A DNA stretch of 7,051 nucleotides. Source: Candidatus Daviesbacteria bacterium. GTDB taxonomy: Bacteria > Patescibacteria > Microgenomatia > Daviesbacterales > UBA10151. Position 1 is the stretch's first letter. Every line of letters starts with the position of its first letter. The position numbers were made by a program, and so were the translations under genes. A model generated the notes under the pieces. That model was given only the letters and a program-made list of their open reading frames with translations, searched no databases and had not been told where the DNA came from. The stretch spans positions 1-7,051 of the forward strand of contig JAUSHE010000015.1 of NCBI GenBank assembly GCA_030648435.1, written 5' to 3'. Positions 1 through 4,480 of the stretch are shown one piece after another.

Positions 1-108
1 ACAAATTTAACAAAATCCAATTCAAAAAGGGTAGATAACGATCTGGAAGACGGCAGCAAAATAATTAAAGAAGAAGACCGGATAGCTAAGTATTTTGATA
101 TTCAATAA
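1..108 (+). CDS. C-terminal end of an unidentified protein (5' partial)
   Basis: The first reading frame is open from the window edge to a TAA at 106-108, while the other two forward frames stop within the first 45 bases. The 35 visible residues (starting TNLTKSNSK and ending AKYFDIQ) are highly charged and hydrophilic, as is common for a cytosolic C-terminal tail. I see no motif and cannot name the family. A weak hairpin follows the stop within ten bases. The frame is short enough that chance openness is possible, but its position just before a hairpin and an intergenic gap supports a real gene end. Confidence 0.55.
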   Translation, partial: TNLTKSNSKRVDNDLEDGSKIIKEEDRIAKYFDIQ

Positions 109-114
109 TCCATT

Positions 115-149
115 CTGGAGGATGCTCCGGCAGCCTTTCTCTATTTTCC
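115..149 (+). terminator. Weak candidate rho-independent terminator
   Basis: CTGGAG (115-120) can pair with CTCCGG (125-130) through a GATG loop, giving a six-base stem with one G-U pair. A pyrimidine-rich stretch follows (CCTTTCTCTATTTT, 134-147). It lies seven bases after the stop of the upstream gene. The stem is short and the T-run is interrupted, so this is only a plausible terminator. Confidence 0.3.
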
Positions 150-218
150 TAAGTATAATATAGTCTATCTGAAAAAGATCGAGCCTTACCTTTCAAAGTT
201 ACTCAGTCTTTTGGGGGA

Positions 219-248
219 TTGACTTAAGGCTACCTCCGGTGGAACAAT
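219..248 (+). promoter_or_regulatory. Probable promoter of the corA-like gene
   Basis: TTGACT at 219-224 is a one-mismatch -35. AACAAT at 243-248 is a four-of-six -10 after an 18-base spacer. The predicted transcript would begin about 5 bases before the ATG at 261. There is no Shine-Dalgarno sequence in the usual window before that ATG, so a near-leaderless mRNA is likely. The preceding TTTTGGGGG run and the overall layout recur before the next gene (1361-1399), which strengthens the call. A lone perfect TATAAT at 154-159 could be an alternative distal -10, but I see no matching -35 for it. Confidence 0.5.
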
Positions 249-260
249 TAGCGCCATATT

Positions 261-1355
261 ATGGCAAAATCACTTAAGGAAACATTAAGAGAGATTCAGA
301 TTCTGCTGGGTAAACCCCACCGGAAAATTGCCGGAGCTTTTAAATACTACTTAAACTTTTTATCTCCGGCGGAAAACGGGATCAAAAAAGAAGTTCCGGA
401 GATAAAAGAAGATAAAATTCAAAGTCTTAAATCAGGAAAAATTACCTGGGTGGATGTCAAAGATCCAAACCGGAGGGAAATCTCCAAGCTGGCAGAGCAT
501 TACCCGTTCCATCCGCTTCATCTTGAAGACTGTATTTCCAAAGGACAGTTTCCCAAAATAGAACAAAGCGCAGAAGATAAATATATATTTTTGCTGCTCC
601 GTTTTCCCAGTTTCAGTAGCCATGAAGGCGCCATAACAATCAATCAGATTTGTTTCTTTTTAGGCGATAAATATCTGGTTACCCTGCACGATGATGGTAA
701 TAACATGGTCTCCAGGATCTTCAAGGATTGTAAAGAAAATCCGGACGAGAGAAAGGTTTATATCGGTAATTCTTCCGCCCATATGCTGTATTCTATTATT
801 GAGCAGTTATCTGATAATCTGGTGCCGCTGCTCTCGAAGATTCTCTCGGAAGTTGACGAAGTGGAAGATATTGTCTTTGATGATAAGGTTTCAGGTGTTT
901 ATAAAGTGGGACAACTCCGGCGTAAAATTGTTTCTCTCCGGAGAACAATTGGACCTTTGAAAGCTTTGCTGGCTGAAATGGAGACCAGGGTCAACAATTT
1001 CACCAAAAAGAATTTATCAGTCTATTTTATTGATATTGCCCATAGGGTAGATAAAGCCTGGGAAACTTTGGAGGAAGCAAGGGAAACAGTGGATATTTAC
1101 AAAGATGCCGATTTTATCATCAGTACCGAGAAAACCAATAGAATTTTGGCCGTTCTCACCATAATCTTTACCTTATCCATTCCGGCCACAGTGATCGGAA
1201 CATTTTACGGCATGAATGTTGTGCTTCCCGGCAGTTTAGAGCCTGGTCCGTGGACTTTTTGGGGACAATATACAACTTTAATAATTATTCTGACAGCGGC
1301 GGCAATTCCGGCACTGCTGATGGTTTGGTTCTTCAGAAAAAGGGGCTGGATATAA
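261..1355 (+). CDS. corA: CorA-family magnesium/divalent cation channel
   Basis: A 364-residue member of the CorA metal ion transporter family. These proteins are homopentameric inner-membrane channels that take up Mg2+ (or Co2+/Ni2+) and are gated by cytosolic metal. The N-terminal cytosolic domain contains the typical opening (ITWVDVKDPN, residues 61-70, then HLEDC near 87-91). It is followed by the long stalk-helix region (about 185-290). Two C-terminal membrane helices sit at about 295-313 and 336-356. The signature Gly-Met-Asn is at 317-319, at the end of the first helix, in the form YGMNVVLPG. The protein ends with the basic RKRGWI tail usual in the family. An in-frame TAG at 249-251 makes 261 the first usable start. 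No Shine-Dalgarno precedes it. The family assignment is secure; the transported ion is not determined by the sequence. Possible alternatives are Zn2+ (ZntB-like) or Co2+ transport. Confidence 0.93.
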   Translation: MAKSLKETLREIQILLGKPHRKIAGAFKYYLNFLSPAENGIKKEVPEIKEDKIQSLKSGKITWVDVKDPNRREISKLAEHYPFHPLHLEDCISKGQFPKIEQSAEDKYIFLLLRFPSFSSHEGAITINQICFFLGDKYLVTLHDDGNNMVSRIFKDCKENPDERKVYIGNSSAHMLYSIIEQLSDNLVPLLSKILSEVDEVEDIVFDDKVSGVYKVGQLRRKIVSLRRTIGPLKALLAEMETRVNNFTKKNLSVYFIDIAHRVDKAWETLEEARETVDIYKDADFIISTEKTNRILAVLTIIFTLSIPATVIGTFYGMNVVLPGSLEPGPWTFWGQYTTLIIILTAAAIPALLMVWFFRKRGWI

Positions 1356-1370
1356 GCTCGTTTTGGGGGG

Positions 1371-1399
1371 TTGACAGATGGTCCGGACAGACGGACAAT
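1371..1399 (+). promoter_or_regulatory. Promoter of the small two-helix membrane protein gene
   Basis: A perfect -35 TTGACA (1371-1376) is separated by exactly 17 bases from GACAAT (1394-1399), a four-of-six -10. Transcription would start near 1406 and leave a leader of about 45 bases. The spacer holds a direct repeat of CGGACA (1384-1389 and 1392-1397), which includes part of the -10 and could be a regulator site. The element is preceded by TTTTGGGGGG, as at the corA-like gene. Confidence 0.6.
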
Positions 1400-1450
1400 A
1401 AGTTTACAATCTCTAAAAACCTAACACAGAGCAGGTTAAGAGATTTTTTA

Positions 1451-1816
1451 GTGACAAACATGCTAAACAGAACAAGAGTTTTCTTACTTGTACATGTACT
1501 CATCCTGGCTCTACTTTTTTCGATGAAATTTTTAGGGATGGCAACTGATATTATTCTGATCTCAGTTATTACCTTAATCGCAATGGAGTCAATTTATATG
1601 GCTGTCTTTACTAAGGAAGCCACAGGCAAGGCATGCCAGGGGGTAAAAGAAATGTCTTCTGAAACTATTAAACTTCAGAGAGCCCTGCTTTATACGGGAC
1701 ATCAAATCAAAAACATTCAGGGAGACCTGGATATTTTAAAAAAGAGGGTTGATTTTAGGTCCAATGGGAACGGACACCATAAAATAATCCATCATCCCAT
1801 AATCTCCCAGGTATAA
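1451..1816 (+). CDS. Small membrane protein: two helices, coiled coil and His-rich tail
   Basis: A protein of about 121 residues. The frame is open back into the corA-like gene (to 1250), but its promoter lies at 1371-1399, so the start must be downstream of it. I chose GTG at 1451 because an AAGAGA purine patch lies seven bases before it; ATG at 1460 is the alternative. Numbered from that ATG, it shows two hydrophobic helices (about 7-22 and 30-50), then an amphipathic, coiled-coil-like stretch (about 60-98). The tail is GHHKIIHHP (105-113), with two His pairs that could bind metal. The architecture (two helices with a Ser/Glu-type second helix, then a helical cytosolic tail) recalls the DUF1003 or low-affinity iron permease groups, but I cannot confirm membership. 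It follows the CorA-family gene by 95 bases and probably has its own promoter. Function is unknown. Confidence 0.7.
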   Translation: MTNMLNRTRVFLLVHVLILALLFSMKFLGMATDIILISVITLIAMESIYMAVFTKEATGKACQGVKEMSSETIKLQRALLYTGHQIKNIQGDLDILKKRVDFRSNGNGHHKIIHHPIISQV

Positions 1817-1840
1817 TTTTCTAGATACTTACTAAAGCTC

Positions 1841-1873
1841 GTATTAAGATTATTTAGCAAATAATCTTAATAC
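1841..1873. terminator. 33-base palindrome at the convergent gene ends, candidate bidirectional terminator
   Basis: GTATTAAGATTATTT (1841-1855) is the exact reverse complement of 1859-1873, separated by a three-base AGC loop. It lies between the plus-strand stop at 1816 and the minus-strand operon, and its right arm and loop overlap the final codons and stop (1850-1852) of the last minus-strand gene. Its position argues for a shared terminator or an mRNA 3'-end stabiliser. Against an intrinsic terminator, the stem is almost entirely A/T and neither side has a long T-run. Confidence 0.5.
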
Positions 1874-2113
1874 CTTTATGAAAATAAAGCCAATTATCCA
1901 AGCTGTTATGGTAGATGAGATTAATCCCAAAACAAAAGAACCAAAGGTTAAATTCCAAGCACCTGCTTTACCAAGCTCAATACCATGAAACCAAGATTGA
2001 GCAATAGAAAATGAAATATCCGGGAATAAACCCACCAATATGCGACATAACACAAAAATAATGGCCGTTGTAACAGCTAAAGCATTGGGAATAGCATATG
2101 ATTGCGTTTTCAT
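1850..2113 (-). CDS. DUF5676 family small membrane protein
   Basis: An 87-residue protein with two hydrophobic helices (about 12-30 and 56-82). They are joined by a loop containing a WFHGIEL segment (41-47) and GSFVLGL (58-64). This pattern, including the Phe-Pro after helix one and the Trp-Phe-His-Gly loop, matches what I know of the DUF5676 membrane family, whose function is unknown and which often sits near heavy-metal genes. The start is ATG at 2113, because a consensus AAGGAGGT lies seven bases before it. An in-frame GTG at 2122 would overlap that Shine-Dalgarno and is rejected. It is the last gene of the minus-strand operon, starting five bases after the preceding stop, so translational coupling is likely. 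The final codons run into the 1841-1873 palindrome. Confidence 0.8.
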   Translation of the reverse strand: MKTQSYAIPNALAVTTAIIFVLCRILVGLFPDISFSIAQSWFHGIELGKAGAWNLTFGSFVLGLISSTITAWIIGFIFIKVLRLFAK

Positions 2114-2118
2114 GAAAG

Positions 2119-2790
2119 TCACCTCCTTTCAGCTAGTTTTATACTCAAAAGATATTCATAGATTGGCCCAAGCAGGGCTCCTACTCCAAATGCCCAGACA
2201 ATCTCCTCAAAAGGAACGCCTCGAAGAATAAGTCCCGAAAGATTGTTTATATTCCAATGCAGGATAAAATCAGGGACAAAAAAAGCAAAGGCTGAAAAGA
2301 ATAAGAAATAAAAAAGTCCAAAAAGTAATCCTGAATAAATAACTTTTTTTATAAGATCTGGTCTAGTAATAGTGATAAGAATAATGTTAATTATTATCCC
2401 AATATAGACTGCATACATGAAGTTTATATTGAATATCGTGTAGGCAAGGAATATTGCTATGACTCCAACACCTAAAATCAAACCAGGGAAAATTCCTTCA
2501 TTAAAACAATTACAAAGCCTTTGATGTTTAATCTTGCCTTTCATAAATAACTCATACAGCACTGCAACAATACCCCCTACAGCAAAAGTAAAAATGAAAT
2601 CTTCAATAGAGAGCTTGGGGTTGCCAATAGTATCAGGAAGCCAATAGCCAGGAACAAAGAAAAGCTCAGATAGAGCAGCAGGGGTAATAATAAGGCTTGC
2701 AATAAGCATCTCTTTCCTTAATTTCTTTTGGGAAATAAAAATTAAAAGCCAGATAGCAAGTAGCAGTAATGAACCGAGCAGGTAGTGCAT
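2119..2790 (-). CDS. Membrane protein with two lycopene-cyclase-domain (CarR/CrtYc-CrtYd-like) repeats
   Basis: A 223-residue, very hydrophobic protein with about six to seven membrane helices. It contains two copies of the pattern that marks the heterodimeric-type lycopene cyclase domain, a Glu-acidic pair followed by a helix. These are IEDFIFTFAVGGIVAVLYE (62-80) and FEEIVWAFGVGALLGPIYE (194-212), which line up without gaps. Each is preceded by a Trp-x(n)-Gly segment (YWLPDTIG near 49-56; HWNINNLSG near 178-186). In the known family these domains cyclise the ends of lycopene in the membrane. No other carotenoid biosynthesis gene is present in this window, so the substrate is uncertain and the protein may act on another isoprenoid or lipid. 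The start at 2790 lies 12 bases after the preceding stop and has no clear Shine-Dalgarno. The fold assignment is fairly good; the reaction is unknown. Confidence 0.68.
   Translation of the reverse strand: MHYLLGSLLLLAIWLLIFISQKKLRKEMLIASLIITPAALSELFFVPGYWLPDTIGNPKLSIEDFIFTFAVGGIVAVLYELFMKGKIKHQRLCNCFNEGIFPGLILGVGVIAIFLAYTIFNINFMYAVYIGIIINIILITITRPDLIKKVIYSGLLFGLFYFLFFSAFAFFVPDFILHWNINNLSGLILRGVPFEEIVWAFGVGALLGPIYEYLLSIKLAERR
2121..2128 (-). promoter_or_regulatory. Consensus ribosome binding site fixing the DUF5676 start
   Basis: On the minus strand AAGGAGGT occupies 2128-2121, seven bases before ATG 2113. It is built from the last codons (AGG AGG) and stop (TGA) of the upstream gene, so ribosomes ending the upstream frame finish directly on the next initiation site. 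It is the strongest Shine-Dalgarno in the minus-strand operon. Confidence 0.85.
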
Positions 2791-2802
2791 ATATTCAGTG
2801 TA

Positions 2803-3291
2803 TTATTTGAAATGCTCCTTAACTCCATTTATCATTTGGTTAACGCACCATTTGGCATATATTCTACCGAACAAATACCCTAACCATCTGGTTCTAAATG
2901 ATTCTGGTAGCTCATAATCTATATATGCCTTAAATTTGGAATGAGAATTTTCGGGATTAATCCCCAAACCCAGCCTATAATGACCAATAACCAAAAGACT
3001 TAAATCTCCCACAGTTTGCCACGTTTTTCTAAAAGGAGGTTCGTGAACAGTCACAACCTCATTAAGATATAGGTTAATTCCTAGGATCTTCCCTTTTAAC
3101 CTAATATGAGATCCAACTTTTTGTCCCCTTCCTTCATCTACCTGAGTTTTCATTTTCCCACCAGCCATCATCCAGGAAGATTTACTCATATGTGCAGAAA
3201 AATTAGCATGATCGTCTGCATACTCAAAGATCTCCTGCACGGAGGCTTTAATACTCACACTTTTCTCAAAATGCCGCATTTCTTTACTCAT
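2803..3291 (-). CDS. SRPBCC (START/polyketide-cyclase-like) family protein
   Basis: A 162-residue soluble protein with the hallmarks of the SRPBCC helix-grip fold, which forms a deep hydrophobic pocket for lipids or other ligands. It opens with a first beta strand and the VSIKASVQEIFEYADDHANF segment (12-31), matching the common pattern of strand, Ala/Pro-x-x-x-Val/Ile-Phe-x-x and Asp-x-x-Asn-Phe. Alternating strands follow (about 60-125), and a long C-terminal helix (about 135-160) closes the pocket. The ligand cannot be read from the sequence. Its start overlaps the upstream stop in an ATGA (3288-3291), so translation is coupled; a GGGG patch seven bases before the start may help initiation. 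Adjacency to a lycopene-cyclase-like membrane protein makes a hydrophobic or isoprenoid ligand an appealing guess, no more. Confidence 0.8.
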   Translation of the reverse strand: MSKEMRHFEKSVSIKASVQEIFEYADDHANFSAHMSKSSWMMAGGKMKTQVDEGRGQKVGSHIRLKGKILGINLYLNEVVTVHEPPFRKTWQTVGDLSLLVIGHYRLGLGINPENSHSKFKAYIDYELPESFRTRWLGYLFGRIYAKWCVNQMINGVKEHFK

Positions 3292-4154
3292 ATTATTGCC
3301 CCATTTTGTATTTGTGAAGAGTGACAGAGTTGTTCAACCTCATCCTTAAGTCTTTCCATTTGATCGACAGAGAGATTAAGGTAGGTGAGAATGTTAGATC
3401 TTATATCCAAGAGATCTCTGCATAAGACAATATCATGAGCAAGCAATATTTGTTTCTGGGTGTTGGATAAAGAAGAAAGGCAGGTTATAGGATACAGGCC
3501 TGTATCCTCTATTAAATCCCTTAGAGAACCTTTATTTGGGTAATTCCATCCAACCAGCTTCATTCCTGCGCACTCACCATATTGGATAGCATCTGATGTT
3601 AATTTAGTGTTAGTTACAAGCCATGCCTGATGGAATTTTGTCTGATGCCCTGCTTTCTCCCTCCAGACTGCTGTAATATCATCAAAGCGAGCCTTAACAT
3701 ACAGAGCTACCTTAACGTCAGAGCAGCCTCCCGGCTGGTTATGGAATTTACATTCCACCATGAAATGCTGGTTATCTTTTTCTGCTACTACATCAACCTC
3801 ATGATTTACACACTTTCCAAAAACATTAGCTCCGACTCCAACCGTATAGCCGTTATGTTTAAGTAGTGCTCCAATGAATTTTTCAAAGGGATAGCCTGTT
3901 GGCCCCAATTCCATAATGGCTCTTTTGAGATTAAATTTACCAAGAAGCAGGGGGTTTTCTTTTTTGAGAGACTCAAAAATACTTGAGTAAATTTTATTTG
4001 TGGGTATACCATCATAAAGCTCATTTTTAAGCTGAGTAAGTATTGTTTTTGTCAAATTTTGATCAACACTTGCTCTTTTCAGTGAAAGTATGACTTTTTC
4101 TTCACTGAATGGTTCTAACTGCCCGGAAGCTTTTTTAACTTGAATAATATCCAT
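3288..4154 (-). CDS. ATP-cone domain fused to an Mrr-like restriction endonuclease domain
   Basis: A 288-residue protein with three parts. Residues 1-85 form an ATP-cone, the nucleotide-sensing domain known from NrdR and class I/III ribonucleotide reductases (VKKASGQLEPFSEEKVILSLKRA, about 6-28). Residues 90-205 form an Mrr-type PD-(D/E)xK nuclease domain. It begins with FEKFIGALLKHNGYTV, and the catalytic set appears intact: Asp121 in HEVDVV, then Glu134-x-Lys136 in VECKFHNQ. Residues about 222-251 (CLSSLSNTQKQILLAHDI...LL) look like a helix-hairpin-helix-type segment. No methyltransferase or specificity subunit is present, so it is not an ordinary type I-III system. It is the first gene of the minus-strand operon, with AAGG six bases before the ATG and a divergent promoter over the csoR start. 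Likely a DNA-acting, (d)ATP-responsive enzyme; target unknown. Confidence 0.82.
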   Translation of the reverse strand: MDIIQVKKASGQLEPFSEEKVILSLKRASVDQNLTKTILTQLKNELYDGIPTNKIYSSIFESLKKENPLLLGKFNLKRAIMELGPTGYPFEKFIGALLKHNGYTVGVGANVFGKCVNHEVDVVAEKDNQHFMVECKFHNQPGGCSDVKVALYVKARFDDITAVWREKAGHQTKFHQAWLVTNTKLTSDAIQYGECAGMKLVGWNYPNKGSLRDLIEDTGLYPITCLSSLSNTQKQILLAHDIVLCRDLLDIRSNILTYLNLSVDQMERLKDEVEQLCHSSQIQNGAII

Positions 4155-4162
4155 ATTAAACC

Positions 4163-4191
4163 TTGACAGACACCCCCAGGGGGTATAACAT
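4163..4191 (+). promoter_or_regulatory. Promoter of the csoR-copB-YHS operon
   Basis: A perfect -35 TTGACA is at 4163-4168. The -10 is either TATAAC (4184-4189, spacer 15) or TAACAT (4186-4191, spacer 17). Either choice puts the transcription start within a few bases of the ATG at 4200, so the first message is leaderless or nearly so. The putative operator fills the spacer between the two hexamers, the usual arrangement for repression by a CsoR-family protein. Confidence 0.75.
4172..4184. promoter_or_regulatory. CsoR-type operator (GC-tract palindrome)
   Basis: ACCCCC (4172-4177), a central A, and GGGGGT (4179-4184) make a perfect 13-base palindrome flanked by A/T-rich DNA. CsoR/RcnR-family repressors recognise GC-tract inverted repeats of this kind. 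It sits inside the plus-strand promoter spacer. It also covers the earliest transcribed bases of the minus-strand promoter, so one bound tetramer (or pair) could block both directions. The regulator is encoded 16 bases away, which supports autoregulation. Confidence 0.8.
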
Positions 4192-4194
4192 TAG

Positions 4195-4222
4195 CTTATA
4201 TGAAAAACGATAAAGATGTCAA
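4195..4222 (-). promoter_or_regulatory. Divergent promoter for the minus-strand operon
   Basis: Reading the minus strand, a perfect TTGACA occupies 4222-4217, a 16-base spacer follows, and TATAAG (five of six) occupies 4200-4195. Transcription would start near 4188. That gives a leader of about 33 bases containing the GC-tract operator and the AAGG ribosome site at 4164-4161. The promoter lies over the first codons of the csoR-like gene, so the two divergent promoters face each other and overlap the same DNA. Confidence 0.65.
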
Positions 4223-4469
4223 GGGCGAGTCCCGAAAAAGGATAAATATTATTAAAGGGCAGCTTGACGGTCTTCTTAAAATGATCGAGGAAGACGAGTA
4301 CTGCATAGATCTTCTTAATCAAAGTCTAGCTATTCAAAATTCTATTAAAAGTCTTGATGCTCTTATATTCGAAAAACACTTAAAAACACACGTCGTGGAC
4401 CAATTCCAAAACAAACAAGACAAAGCGATTGAAGAACTGCTAAGATTATTTAAGAGAATACATCAATAA
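4200..4469 (+). CDS. csoR: CsoR/RcnR-family metal-sensing transcriptional repressor
   Basis: An 89-residue all-helical repressor of the DUF156 family. Family members bind operator DNA as apo-tetramers and release it when Cu(I) (CsoR), Ni/Co (RcnR, InrS) or other ligands bind. The family core RINIIKGQLDGLLKMIEE (14-31) is clear. The metal-site residues align without gaps to Cys35, His60 and His64. Classical CsoR has Cys-His-Cys; RcnR has Cys-His-His plus an N-terminal His, which is absent here. As I recall, the Thermus thermophilus CsoR also has Cys-His-His and still responds to copper. The neighbouring copper-type ATPase and the GC-tract operator make copper the likely inducer. No Shine-Dalgarno precedes the ATG at 4200, which fits a leaderless message. 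It lies 11 bases before the ATPase gene, in one operon. Confidence 0.9.
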   Translation: MKNDKDVKGESRKRINIIKGQLDGLLKMIEEDEYCIDLLNQSLAIQNSIKSLDALIFEKHLKTHVVDQFQNKQDKAIEELLRLFKRIHQ

Positions 4470-4480
4470 ATAAATTATCT

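Noticed and set aside
209..217. G-runs before the corA-like gene (and at 1365-1370) as CsoR operators
   Set aside because: There is no facing C-tract half-site, so they lack the palindrome seen at 4172-4184.
432..960. Short open frames on both strands within the corA-like gene
   Set aside because: They lack ribosome sites and recognisable domains, and they overlap a clear CorA-family gene.
1250..1450. Extension of the small membrane protein back to an ATG at 1250
   Set aside because: It would overlap the corA-like gene by about 100 bases and place the start upstream of its own promoter; the extra residues look like out-of-frame translation.
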